DNA of 64,000 bases from Phenylobacterium sp. (GTDB taxonomy: Bacteria; Pseudomonadota; Alphaproteobacteria; Caulobacterales; Caulobacteraceae). A program made the translations under genes and the position numbers. Shown here piece by piece: positions 9,792-19,674 of this stretch. Under the pieces are notes generated by a model. The model searched no databases and was not told the origin of the DNA. It worked only from the letters and a program-made list of their open reading frames with translations. Every line of letters starts with the position of its first letter. Within the stretch, counting starts at the first letter, position 1. The stretch is taken from NCBI RefSeq assembly GCF_030681155.1, contig NZ_JAUXXE010000019.1, positions 62,001 through 126,000 of the forward strand, written 5' to 3'.

Positions 9792-12227
9792 TCAAGTTCC
9801 GCGCGGCTTGGCGCGGGCGGTGGGCGCGGTGTTGGCGGGGTCCTCGGGCCAGACGTGCTTGGGATAGCGCCCGCGCATGTCGGAGCGCACATCCTTCCAT
9901 GATCCGCCCCAGAAGCCCGGCAGGTCCTTCGTGGTCTGGATCGGGCGATGACCAGGCGACAGCAGCGACAGGGTGAGCGGCACGCCGGCGACCCGGGGAT
10001 GCTCGGTCAGGCCGAACACCTCCTGGACGCGCACATCCACGCGCGGTCCGCCCTCGGCGGCGTAGTCGATGGCGAAGCTGTTGCCGGTCGGCGCGGTCCA
10101 GCGGGCCGGCGCGGTCGATTCCAGCCGTCGCTGCTGCTCCCACGGGACCAGCGCCCGCACCGCGCCGTCCAGCACGTCAGGCTTGAGGGCCGTGAGCGAC
10201 CTTACGCCGGTCAGCAGCGGAGTCAGCCAATCATCCACCGCCTCGATCAAGGCGGCGTCGGACAGGTCGGGCCAGTCCGCGCCTTGCGCCCGCAGGAAGG
10301 CGCCCCGCTCCCGAAACGACCGGGCCGCTTCACCCCAAGGCAGCTTGGCCAGCCCTTCGTTCCGCACGCGCGCCGCCAGCGCCGAGGCGATCATCGCCGG
10401 GTCGGGTTTTTCGTCGATCTCCTCGCGCACCGTCAGCCGACCCAGCCGGGTCAGCCGCTTGCCGCGCAGGCGTCCACCGCCGCTCTCCTCGAGCCGATCC
10501 TCCGTCTCCAGTTGCTGGGAAAAGGCCGAGATCAGCTCAGCCTCATCCAGCGGCGCAGCCAGCAGGATGCGATCGCGGCGATCACCGCCGCCAAGCTCGG
10601 CGATGGCCAGCCATTTTTCCCGAGCCAGGGCGTCGGTGGGCTCGACGAAGGCGCCGCGTCCCGTCACGAGCTGGAACTCGCCCGACCCGCCGCGCGCCTT
10701 GGCGATGCGCTCCGGATAGGCGAAGGCGAGCAGCATTCCGTCATCCAGCGCCTCGCCTCGGCCGGGCTTTCCAGCCAAGCCGGCCCAGCGCTCGGCGAGC
10801 GTGCGTGCGTCGCGGGCGCGCGTGGATCGATCGCGCTTGAAGCCTTCGAGGCGGTGGCGGAGGTCGGCGTCGCGGCCGCCAAGGTTTCGCTCCGTCACCA
10901 AGGCGGCGATCTGCGCCGCACGCGGCGCCTGGCCGGTGGCGGCGGCCTTCAGCACCATGTGGGCCAGGCGCGGCGCCAGGGGGAACTCGCTCAGCGCCTC
11001 CCCGTGCCCGGTCAGCACGCCGTCCTCGGTCAAGGCCTCCAAGCGCAGCAGCAGGCTTCGCGCCTCGTTGAACGCCGCGCTCGGCGGCGGGTCGAGGAAG
11101 GCCAGGTCGCTCGCATCCTTCGCGCCCCAGCGCGCCAGATCGAGCGCCAGGCCCGATAGATCGGCGTCGAGAATTTCCGGATCGGCGAAGGCCGGCAGCG
11201 CCCTGGTCTCGGCCTCGTCCCACAGGCGGTAGGCGACGCCAGGCTCGGTCCGCCCGGCCCGGCCGCGTCGCTGATCGGCCGCCGCCCGGCTAACCCTGAC
11301 GGTGGCGAGCCGGGTCAGACCGCTGGCGGGATCAAACCGGGGCACGCGCGCCACGCCGGAATCGATGACCACGCGCACGCCTTCGATGGTCAGGCTGGTC
11401 TCGGCGATCGATGTGGCGAGCACCACCTTGCGGATCCCAGCCGGCGGCGGCGAGATCGCCTGATCCTGTTCGGCGGGGTCCAGCGCGCCATAGAGCGGCG
11501 CGATCCGCACATCGGGTCGGCGCACCCGCTCGGCCAGCATCTCGGCGGTGCGGCGGATCTCTCCCTGCCCCGGCAAGAAGACCAGGACGCTGCCGGTTTC
11601 CTCGGCCAGGGCGCGCTCGACCGCGCGAACAGTGCGATCTTCCAGCCGCAGCCGGTCGTCGCGCCCAAGGTATCGGGTCTCGACGGGGAAGGCCCGGCCC
11701 TGGCTCTCGATCACCGGCGCGTCGCCGAGCAATCGGGCGACCGCGGCGCCGTCCAGGGTGGCCGACATGACCAGGATACGCAGATCATCGCGCAGCACCC
11801 CCTGGGCGTCGCGCGCCAGCGCCAGCCCAAGGTCGGCGTCCAGACTACGTTCGTGGAACTCGTCGAAGATCACCGCCCCGACGCCTTCCAGGCTGGGGTC
11901 GCCCAGGATCATCCGATTGAAGACGCCCTCGGTGACCACCTCGATTCGGGTCCGAGCCGAGACTTTCGACTGCATGCGGACCCGGTAGCCGACGGTTTCG
12001 CCGACTTTCTCGCCCAGGGTCTTGGCCATGCGGTCGGCGGCGGCGCGGGCGGCCAGGCGGCGCGGCTCGAGCATGACGATCTTACGGCCCGCGAGCCAGG
12101 ACGCGTCCAGCAGTCGAAGCGGTACGAGCGTGGTCTTCCCTGCCCCCGGCGGGGCGACGAGAACCGCCTCGGTGCGGGCGGTCAGCGCCGCCTGCAGCGC
12201 AGGCAAAATATCCTCAACGGGAAGCAT
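9792..12227 (-). CDS. hrpB: ATP-dependent helicase HrpB
   Basis: APPGAGKTTLVPLRLL (Walker A), IFDEFHERSLDADL (DEFH box), QRRGRAGRTEPGVAYRLW; HrpB C-terminal region WGGSWKDVRSDMRGRYPKHVWPEDP. Confidence 0.94.
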   Translation of the reverse strand: MLPVEDILPALQAALTARTEAVLVAPPGAGKTTLVPLRLLDASWLAGRKIVMLEPRRLAARAAADRMAKTLGEKVGETVGYRVRMQSKVSARTRIEVVTEGVFNRMILGDPSLEGVGAVIFDEFHERSLDADLGLALARDAQGVLRDDLRILVMSATLDGAAVARLLGDAPVIESQGRAFPVETRYLGRDDRLRLEDRTVRAVERALAEETGSVLVFLPGQGEIRRTAEMLAERVRRPDVRIAPLYGALDPAEQDQAISPPPAGIRKVVLATSIAETSLTIEGVRVVIDSGVARVPRFDPASGLTRLATVRVSRAAADQRRGRAGRTEPGVAYRLWDEAETRALPAFADPEILDADLSGLALDLARWGAKDASDLAFLDPPPSAAFNEARSLLLRLEALTEDGVLTGHGEALSEFPLAPRLAHMVLKAAATGQAPRAAQIAALVTERNLGGRDADLRHRLEGFKRDRSTRARDARTLAERWAGLAGKPGRGEALDDGMLLAFAYPERIAKARGGSGEFQLVTGRGAFVEPTDALAREKWLAIAELGGGDRRDRILLAAPLDEAELISAFSQQLETEDRLEESGGGRLRGKRLTRLGRLTVREEIDEKPDPAMIASALAARVRNEGLAKLPWGEAARSFRERGAFLRAQGADWPDLSDAALIEAVDDWLTPLLTGVRSLTALKPDVLDGAVRALVPWEQQRRLESTAPARWTAPTGNSFAIDYAAEGGPRVDVRVQEVFGLTEHPRVAGVPLTLSLLSPGHRPIQTTKDLPGFWGGSWKDVRSDMRGRYPKHVWPEDPANTAPTARAKPRGT

Positions 12228-12402
12228 GCCGTGATCTAGCCGCGCCTGCATGCTGCGCCAAGCGGTACGCTCGTCCCGCAGGCGCCGTGTTTCATGCAAA
12301 CCAGCGTCGTTGCTTGGCGCTTGACCGCACGGTTCCTAAGAGGCCACGTAGCGTCAAAGCATGACCGAGCGGCGGGGGCCGCCGGATTCTCCTGGAGGAA
12401 AT

Positions 12403-13950
12403 ATGTGGCGAGTTAAATCGCTCGACGCGATTCTGGCGACCGCAGAAAAGAAGTCGCTGCAACGCTCGCTGGGCCCGTTCCAGCTTACGATGCTCGGCAT
12501 CGGCGCCATCATCGGTACTGGTATCTTCGTACTCACCGCCGAGGCCGCCCAAAAGGCCGGGCCCGGCATGATCGCGGCGTTCATTATCGCCGGCTTCGTC
12601 TGCGCGGTCGCCGCGCTCTGCTACGCTGAAATGTCTTCCATGGTCCCGGTTTCCGGGTCCGCCTACACCTACAGCTATGCGGTCATGGGCGAGATGCTGG
12701 CCTGGATGGTCGGCTGGGCGCTGATCCTCGAATACGCGGTGGCGGCCGGCGCCGTCTCTGTCGGCTGGTCCGGCTATGTGGTCGGCTTGATCGAGAACGC
12801 CTTCCATATCGACATCCCCAACGCCCTGGTGCTCGGCCCCATGGACGGCGGCATCGTCAACCTGCCAGCGGCCATGATCGCCCTGGTGGTCACCGCCCTG
12901 CTGGTGGTCGGCACCAAGGAATCAGCGACCGTCAACGCCTTCCTGGTGGCGATCAAGGTCTCGGCCCTGTCGCTCTTCTGCATCCTGGCGCTGCCGGTGA
13001 TGAAGATGGAGAACTTCGAACCGTTCGCCCCGCTCGGCATGGCCGGGATCTCCGCGGCGGCGGCCTCGATCTTCTTCGCCTATGTCGGGTTCGACGCGGT
13101 CTCGACCGCGGCCGAAGAGACCAAGAACCCTCAACGCAACATGCCTATCGGCCTGATCGGCTCGCTCGGCATCTGCACCATCTTCTACATCCTGGTCGCC
13201 ATGGGCGTCATCGGGACGGTCGGCGCTCAGCCGGTGATGGACGCCGCGGGCGCGGGCCTCCGCCCCGGCAGCGCCGAACTCACGGCAGCCTGCAAGCTCG
13301 TCGGCGACACCCACGTGGTTTGTTCCAAGGAAGCCTTGGCCTGGACCCTGCGTGAAATCGGCTGGCCGCAAATCGGCAACCTGCTCGGCCTGGCCGCCGG
13401 TCTCGCCCTGCCTTCGGTCATCCTGATGATGATGTTCGGCCAGACCCGCATCTTCTTCGTCATGAGCCGTGACGGCCTGTTGCCGGCTGTCTTCTCCAAG
13501 GTCCACCCGACCTTCCACACCCCCTATGTGATCACCATCATCACCGGCGTCTTCGTGTCGCTGTTCGCGGCGTTCTTCCCGGTCGGCGTGCTTGCCGACA
13601 TCTCGAACTCCGGGACGCTGTTCGCGTTCGCCATGGTGGCCATCGCCGTGTTGGTGCTGCGTCGCACCGATCCGCACCGCAAACGCCCCTTCCGCACGCC
13701 GGCGATCATCGTCGTCGCGCCCTTGGCGGCGATCGGCTGCGTCTACCTGTTCTTCAGCCTCTCGATGGAAACCAAGCTGCTGTTCGTGGCCTGGGCCGCG
13801 ATCGGGCTGGTCGTCTACTTCCTTTACGGCTACCGCCGCAGCCACGTTGGCCTTGGCGTCACCGAGGTGCCGGAACTCGACCCCGATGCGCCTCCCGGGC
13901 CCGTCGCGCCGATGCCCGGAGCGCCCGCTCCCGGCGATCGCCAGCACTAA
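12403..13950 (+). CDS. APC family amino acid permease
   Basis: GGAGG RBS at 12394-12398 followed by ATG 12403; [28 protein letters not shown]...[29 protein letters not shown]-type motifs; multi-TM. Confidence 0.92.
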   Translation: [515 protein letters not shown]

Positions 13951-13955
13951 AATGG

Positions 13956-13984
13956 AAAGGCCCGGGTTCGCCCGGGCCTTTTCT
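13956..13984 (+). terminator. Rho-independent terminator
   Basis: aaaggcccggg-ttcg-cccgggccttttctt hairpin just after the permease stop codon. Confidence 0.85.
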
Positions 13985-14013
13985 TATGGCGCGTCAGGGC
14001 CGATGTTGGGGGC

Positions 14014-14682
14014 ATGCAAGCCGAGCCTCCCATCCGCGCCCTGATCGCCCCGGTCACCCCGCTTCAGCAGAACTGCACCATCGTCTGGTGCGCCAAGACC
14101 CTGAAGGCGGCCATCATTGATCCCGGCGGCGAGGTCCCGCGTCTGATCGAGGCGCTGAAGTCCCAGAACCTGACGCTTGAAAAGATCTGGATCACTCACG
14201 GGCACCTGGACCACGCCGGCGGGACGGCCGCGTTGAAAGCCGCCTTCAACGTTCCAATCGAGGGGCCCCACCCCGACGACGCCTTCTGGATCGACGAAAT
14301 GGAAGCCTCGGGCGCCAAGTGGGGCATGCCGGAAGCGCGCACCTTCACGCCGGACCGCTGGCTGCAGGACGGCGACAAAGTGACGCTCGGCGAGACCGAG
14401 TTCGAGGTCTATCACTGCCCCGGTCACACGCCGGGTCACGTCATCTTCTTCCATCGCCAGGCGCAGTTCGCACAAGTCGGCGACGTGCTGTTCCAGGGCT
14501 CCATCGGCCGCACCGACTTCCCGCGCGGCAACCATCAGCAGCTGATCGACTCGATCACCGGCAAGCTCTGGCCGCTGGGCGACAATGTGCGGTTCGTGCC
14601 AGGTCACGGCCCGATGTCGAGCTTCGGCCAGGAGCGCCGAACCAATCCCTATGTCGCCGATCAGGTCCTGGCCGGCGCCTGA
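14014..14682 (+). CDS. MBL-fold metallohydrolase (GloB/hydroxyacylglutathione hydrolase-like)
   Basis: IWITHGHLDHAGGTAAL, HCPGHTPGHVIFF, VLFQGSIGRTDFPRG, FVPGHGP motifs. Confidence 0.9.
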   Translation: MQAEPPIRALIAPVTPLQQNCTIVWCAKTLKAAIIDPGGEVPRLIEALKSQNLTLEKIWITHGHLDHAGGTAALKAAFNVPIEGPHPDDAFWIDEMEASGAKWGMPEARTFTPDRWLQDGDKVTLGETEFEVYHCPGHTPGHVIFFHRQAQFAQVGDVLFQGSIGRTDFPRGNHQQLIDSITGKLWPLGDNVRFVPGHGPMSSFGQERRTNPYVADQVLAGA

Positions 14683-14725
14683 TGCTTTCAATCGTGAAAT
14701 CTGAGCGTTACGCGAGCGCGTAAAG

Positions 14726-15487
14726 ATGCCCCGGATGGAAACGCGCATCGAACAGTCCGCCGCCTCTGCGCAGAGCGCACCGGCCGGCGCCCGCATCCTG
14801 ATGGTCGATGACGACCCCGGGATCCGTGACGTTGTCTCCGACTTCCTGGGAAAGCACGGCTACACCGTCGAAACCGCCGGCGACGCCCGCGAGATGGAAC
14901 AGGTGCTGGAGCGCGGCTCGGTCGATCTGATCGTGCTGGACGTCATGCTTCCGGGCGAGGATGGCCTGGCGATCTGCCGCCGCCTCGCCGTCGGCGAAGG
15001 CCCGCCGGTGATCATGCTGTCGGCCATGGGCGAGGACACCGACCGTATCGTCGGCCTCGAGCTCGGCGCCGACGACTATCTCTCCAAGCCCTGCAATCCG
15101 CGTGAGCTTCTGGCGCGCGTGCGCGCCGTGCTGCGCCGGGCCGAGCATCGCGGGCAAAACGCCGGGGTCGGCGCTGGCTGCGAGTTCGCCGGATGGCGGC
15201 TCGACCTCGTGCGCCGCGAGCTGCGTTCGCCTGAGGGCGTGGTGGTGAACCTGTCATCGGGCGAGTTCTCGCTGCTGCGCGCCTTCGTGGAGCGCCCGCA
15301 GCGCGTGCTTACCCGCGACCAGTTGCTGGAGTTCGCGCGGGGTCCGGATTCGGAGGCGTTCGATCGCGCGATCGACGTCCAGATCAGCCGCCTGCGCCGC
15401 AAGCTGGACGATGGCGGCGGCCAGGACCTGATCCGCACCATTCGCAATGAAGGCTATATGTTCACCGCCAAGGTGAAGCGTACATGA
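14726..15487 (+). CDS. OmpR/PhoB-family response regulator
   Basis: ILMVDDDPGIRDVVSDFL, VLDVMLPGEDGLAICRRL, winged-helix C-terminus AIDVQISRLRRKLDD...IRTIRNEGYMF. Confidence 0.94.
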   Translation: MPRMETRIEQSAASAQSAPAGARILMVDDDPGIRDVVSDFLGKHGYTVETAGDAREMEQVLERGSVDLIVLDVMLPGEDGLAICRRLAVGEGPPVIMLSAMGEDTDRIVGLELGADDYLSKPCNPRELLARVRAVLRRAEHRGQNAGVGAGCEFAGWRLDLVRRELRSPEGVVVNLSSGEFSLLRAFVERPQRVLTRDQLLEFARGPDSEAFDRAIDVQISRLRRKLDDGGGQDLIRTIRNEGYMFTAKVKRT

Positions 15488-16833
15488 CGCCGCCTTGGTC
15501 GGGGCGGCCGACGGCATCGCTGTTCGGCCAGCTCCTGGCCCTGATCGGCATCAGCTTGGCGGCGGCGCAGGTCATCAGCCTGATCCTGCTGTTCAACCTG
15601 CCTCCGCCTGCGCCCGATTTCTATCGCATCAGCGAGATCGTCCAGGCGTTCAACGGAACACCGCCGGCCTTCACCGAGCGTCGACCTTTGGTGATCAAGA
15701 CGGTCGATAACGCCCCGGCGATGGTGATCGACAGCCGGATGACGCCAAAGATCCGCAGTCAGCTGGCTGAGGCGCTGCACGTCCCCATCGAGCGAGTGGT
15801 GATTTCGTCCGCCTCGCGCTTTCCGGTATCGGACCGCCGCGTATTCCGGGTGATCCGCGACCGCATGGCCCGGGACGGCGGCGAGCAGGAAGAGCACTTC
15901 CTGATCGCGCCGTTCGATGTCGCGGTCCAACAGGCCGACGGCCGCTGGCAGATCGTCCGCCCCGAACGCGGCATCGGACTGGATCCTTGGCAGCAACGGA
16001 TCGTGCTGCTGTTCTTCCTGTCGGCCCTGGTGATGGCGCCCGTCGCCTTTGTCTTCGCCCGCCGGCTATCCGCCCCCATCCGGTTGTTCACCGACGCCGC
16101 CGAGCGGCTGGGCCGCGACCCTCGCGCTCCGCCGCTGTCGCTAAAGGGGTCGGCGGAGATCAACGTCGCGGTGAAGGCGTTCAACGACATGCAGGAACGC
16201 CTGCGCCGCTACGTCGAGGATCGCACCGCCATGGTGGGAGCCATCGCCCACGACCTGCGCACGCCACTGACCCGCTTGCGGTTTCGGATCGAGAACGTCC
16301 CGGAGGACGTGCGGGTCAAGATGGCGGCCGACATCGACCAGATGGAGGAGATGATCTCCGCGGCCCTCGCCTTCGTCCGCGACACCACCCGCGACGGCGA
16401 GCGCACGCCGCTGGAACTGTCCTCGCTGCTCGAAAGCCTGTGCGACGAGATGGCCGAGACCGGCGCCGACACCCAGGTCGAACTTGGGGAAAAGGTGGTT
16501 CTGCATGGCGATCCGCTCGCCCTGCGGCGCCTGTTCACGAACCTGCTGGAGAACGCCGTGAAGTTCGGCGGGCGCGCCAGGGCCCGGATCTATAGCGACG
16601 CGACCAGCGCGATCGTGGAAATCGAGGACGACGGCCCGGGAATTCCGACCGAAGAGGTCGAGCGGGTGTTCGAGCCGTTCTACCGTCGCGAGCCCTCCCG
16701 CAGCCGCCAGACCGGCGGCATTGGCCTTGGCCTAGCCGTTGTCCGCTCCATCGCCCGCGGTCACGGCGGCGACGTGACCTTCGTCAACAGGCCCGGCGGC
16801 GGCCTGACCGCCAAGGTTCAACTGCCGATTTGA
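15484..16833 (+). CDS. Sensor histidine kinase (HAMP-HisKA-HATPase)
   Basis: HAMP region FARRLSAPIRLFTDAAERLGRD, GAIAHDLRTPLTRLRFRIE, EIEDDGPGIPTEEVERVFEPFYR; overlaps the response regulator by 4 nt. Confidence 0.94.
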   Translation: MTPPWSGRPTASLFGQLLALIGISLAAAQVISLILLFNLPPPAPDFYRISEIVQAFNGTPPAFTERRPLVIKTVDNAPAMVIDSRMTPKIRSQLAEALHVPIERVVISSASRFPVSDRRVFRVIRDRMARDGGEQEEHFLIAPFDVAVQQADGRWQIVRPERGIGLDPWQQRIVLLFFLSALVMAPVAFVFARRLSAPIRLFTDAAERLGRDPRAPPLSLKGSAEINVAVKAFNDMQERLRRYVEDRTAMVGAIAHDLRTPLTRLRFRIENVPEDVRVKMAADIDQMEEMISAALAFVRDTTRDGERTPLELSSLLESLCDEMAETGADTQVELGEKVVLHGDPLALRRLFTNLLENAVKFGGRARARIYSDATSAIVEIEDDGPGIPTEEVERVFEPFYRREPSRSRQTGGIGLGLAVVRSIARGHGGDVTFVNRPGGGLTAKVQLPI

Positions 16834-17097
16834 TTTTCGCCCGTCGAAAGCCGGACGACTGCCAAGGCGGCGGTTACGCCGTCGCGGTTTCCCTAGCGTT
16901 TTCGGGGCCTGGCGAGATGATTCTCACCCCAGGCCTCATTTGCCCCTCGGCTCAAGCCGGCTGCGTTGGGCTAATAGCCGCAGGCTCAATCTCATTTTCC
17001 GCGCAACCACCGCTACGTTTGGCGAGTTTGCTTGACCGTAACGGAAGCAGCGGCGTCACCGCCCTCCCCCGACGGTTGACGCAAAGAGGAGCCGCCC

Positions 17098-17316
17098 ATG
17101 GATCTTGATGCCAACGCCAAGCCGAAGTCGCGTCGCGGTTTCGCCGCCATGAACCCGGAACGTCGCCGTGAGATCGCCCGCAAGGGCGGCGCCAGCGTGC
17201 CCGGCGAGAAACGCAGTTTCGCCAAGGACCGCGACCTCGCCGCCTCAGCCGGGCGTAAGGGTGGAGAGTCTTCGCGGGGCGGCGGCCGCACCCGCGGCGA
17301 GCGTCTGGAGAGCTAG
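17098..17316 (+). CDS. KGG-motif small stress protein (YciG-like)
   Basis: 72 aa with repeated glycine/lysine motifs: MNPERRREIARKGGASV...AASAGRKGGESSRGGG; RBS aagagga upstream. Confidence 0.85.
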   Translation: MDLDANAKPKSRRGFAAMNPERRREIARKGGASVPGEKRSFAKDRDLAASAGRKGGESSRGGGRTRGERLES

Positions 17317-19544
17317 GCTCTCAGAAGCACCATTGCGAAGCTTGGAGCGGGGCTTTCCCAGCAGCGTTCCAGCTTCCAACCCGCCTGACCGGCGAGTTTC
17401 TCGAAACCTGCCACGGTGAACTTGTAGGAGTTCTCCGTATGGATGGTTTCGCCCGCGGTGAACGCGAAGCTGTGGCCCGCCACACCCACGATCTGGTCCT
17501 TGCAGCTGACCAGATGCATCTCGACGCGGCTCTCGACCGCGTTCCAGATCGCGCGATGCTCGAACGCAGCCAGATCGAAGTCTCCATCCAGTTCGCGATT
17601 GATCCTGCTCAGCAGGTTCAAATTGAACGCCGCGGTGACGCCCTGGGCGTCGTCATAGGCCGCGACCAAGGTCGCCTCGTCCTTCGCCAGATCCAGCCCA
17701 ACAAGGAAGCCGGCCCCCGGGCCTAGCAGGCGCTTGGCGCCAGCCAGGAAGGCCACCACTTCGTCTGGCTTGAAATTGCCGATGGTGGAGCCAGGGAAGA
17801 AGCCGACGCGCGGCAGCCCCTCCGTCTCGCTGGGCAAGGCCAGCGCCGTCGTGAAATCATCGACCAGCGGCGCCACACGCAAGCTCGGATAGTCGCGCGC
17901 GATGGATGCGGCCGCGGCGTCCAGAGCTGACTGACTGATGTCGATGGGCACGTAGACGCCAAGCTGCGGCGCGGCGTCGAGCAACAGCCGCGTCTTCGTG
18001 CTGGCGCCGCTGCCGAACTCGACCAAGGCGGCGTCCGTCGGGATCGCGGCCGCCATCTCCGGCGCCTGGTCCTTCAGGAGCGCAAGCTCAGTGCGGGTTG
18101 GATAGTACTCCGGCAGCTCGGTGATCTCTTCGAACAGCCGTGATCCCTCGGCGTCGTAGAAGTACTTCGCCGAAAGCTCCTTCTGAGGCCGCGAGAGGCC
18201 CGCCAGGACATCGTCCCTGAAGCTGTCGTTGGCCGGCGACGCCGACGCGCGTTCAGGCCCCGCGTCCCACGCCAATCGGAGCCCGGAGAACATCCAGCGC
18301 TGATGGGGGTAGAAAAAGTTGCGATAGCTCGCCCGCACGTGTCCATCCGGGGTCACACAGCAACCGCCGCGCAGCACCATCTGGCCGATCATGAACTTGC
18401 CGTTGTACTCACCCACCGCCCCGGCCGCCGGGTGGAAACCCGGATAGGGCGCGTAGGCGCTGCGGGTCCATTCCCAGACGTCGCCGAACATCTGGCGCAG
18501 GCCAGGACCAGGTGCTGCGGCGGCGGGCCCTAACTGGCCTTCGTCCAGAAGGTTGCCGGTCGTCGGCAGACCCACCGCGGCGTGTTCCCACTCGGCCTCG
18601 GTCGGCAGGCGCGCGCCCGCCCAGGTCGCATAGGCGTCCGCCTCATAGAAGCTGATGTGCGTCACCGGCGCATGCGGCGCGACCGCGCGGCGGCCCTGCA
18701 ACGTCATGGCCAGCCAGCCGCCAGGACCCTCTTCCCAGTAAAGCGGCGCGGTCCAACCTTCGGCCTGCACCCTAGCCCAACCTTCGGCGAGCCAAAGCTC
18801 GGGTCGGCTGTAGCCGCCGTCAGCCATGAACGAGAGCCATTCGCCGTTCGTCACCAGGCGATCGGCCAGGCGATAGGGCTCCAGGAACGTCTTGTGGCGC
18901 GGGCTCTCGTTGTCAAATGCGAAGCCGTCGCCGTTGTGTCCGATCTCGACCAACCCGCCATCGAATGCGACCTGAACGACCTTGCCGGGATCGCGCCCGA
19001 CGGGCAGCGCCGGGGCCGGCGCATAGGCGGGCTTCAGAGGCGATTGGGCGAAGAGGTGGAGGATATCCATCAGGATCAGTTCCTGATGCTGCTCCTCATG
19101 CGCCAGGCCAAGATCCAGCAACTCGGCGAAGCCTTCGCAGCCTCCGTCGAGCAGCACCGCCATCGCATCATCGACGTGGGCGCGATAGGCCAGCACCCGA
19201 TCCAGCGACGGCCGGGTCAGCAAGCCGCGCTCCGGTCGTGGCTGACGCGGTCCCAGCGCCTCGTAGTAGGAATTGAACAGATACGCGAAGGCCGGATCAA
19301 ACGGCGCGTAGCTGGATAGTCGTGGTCCGAGCAGGAAAGTCTCGAAGAACCAGGTCGTATGGGCCAGATGCCATTTCGCCGGACTCGCGTCAGGCATCGA
19401 TTGAGCCAGTTGGTCCTCGGCGGACAGATGGCGCGTTAACGCCAAGGTGCCCTGACGCACCCTGCGATAGCGGGTCACAGCCTCGCGCGCGCGGGCCGCT
19501 CTAAATGGGGCCGGGGCCAAGCCCTGCTCGTCATGTGACGCCAT
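17313..19544 (-). CDS. egtBD: EgtB-EgtD fusion: ergothioneine biosynthesis sulfoxide synthase plus L-histidine N-alpha-methyltransferase
   Basis: N-terminal DinB/FGE-type EgtB (AKWHLAHTTWFFETFLLGP, GLAHEEQHQELILMDILH iron-binding HxxxHxE, FGDVWEWTRSAYAPYPGF, RGGCCVTP) continuous with C-terminal EgtD (LSRPQKELSAKYFYDAEGSRLFEEITELPEYYPTRTELALL, VEFGSGASTKTRLLLDA, FFPGSTIGNF). Confidence 0.93.
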   Translation of the reverse strand: MASHDEQGLAPAPFRAARAREAVTRYRRVRQGTLALTRHLSAEDQLAQSMPDASPAKWHLAHTTWFFETFLLGPRLSSYAPFDPAFAYLFNSYYEALGPRQPRPERGLLTRPSLDRVLAYRAHVDDAMAVLLDGGCEGFAELLDLGLAHEEQHQELILMDILHLFAQSPLKPAYAPAPALPVGRDPGKVVQVAFDGGLVEIGHNGDGFAFDNESPRHKTFLEPYRLADRLVTNGEWLSFMADGGYSRPELWLAEGWARVQAEGWTAPLYWEEGPGGWLAMTLQGRRAVAPHAPVTHISFYEADAYATWAGARLPTEAEWEHAAVGLPTTGNLLDEGQLGPAAAAPGPGLRQMFGDVWEWTRSAYAPYPGFHPAAGAVGEYNGKFMIGQMVLRGGCCVTPDGHVRASYRNFFYPHQRWMFSGLRLAWDAGPERASASPANDSFRDDVLAGLSRPQKELSAKYFYDAEGSRLFEEITELPEYYPTRTELALLKDQAPEMAAAIPTDAALVEFGSGASTKTRLLLDAAPQLGVYVPIDISQSALDAAAASIARDYPSLRVAPLVDDFTTALALPSETEGLPRVGFFPGSTIGNFKPDEVVAFLAGAKRLLGPGAGFLVGLDLAKDEATLVAAYDDAQGVTAAFNLNLLSRINRELDGDFDLAAFEHRAIWNAVESRVEMHLVSCKDQIVGVAGHSFAFTAGETIHTENSYKFTVAGFEKLAGQAGWKLERCWESPAPSFAMVLLRA

Positions 19545-19615
19545 TCGCCGTTCCATTCGTTCATGAGATCGTGAGTGTCGTCGTCCGTGCCGCTGCCGCC
19601 GCCGGTCCCCCGCCA

Positions 19616-19640
19616 AACGCCGCAACCAAAACGCAGTTCC
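19616..19640 (-). promoter_or_regulatory. EcfG/SigT-type promoter (GGAAC-N16-CGTT) reading toward egtBD
   Basis: Plus strand aacg(19616-19619)-N16-gttcc(19636-19640); reverse complement GGAAC TGCGTTTTGGTTGCGG CGTT; 72 nt from the -10 to the proposed egtBD ATG at 19544. Confidence 0.7.
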
Positions 19641-19674
19641 GGAAATCTGGGGTGTCCGCGGCCGATCGCAAGCC

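Noticed and set aside
9948-11159. 403-aa plus-strand ORF opposite hrpB
   Set aside because: Shadow ORF; R/Q/G/A-rich with no domain, opposite conserved helicase motifs.
12922-13947. 341-aa minus-strand ORF opposite the amino acid permease
   Set aside because: Asp/Gly/His/Arg-rich antisense frame of a hydrophobic membrane protein gene.
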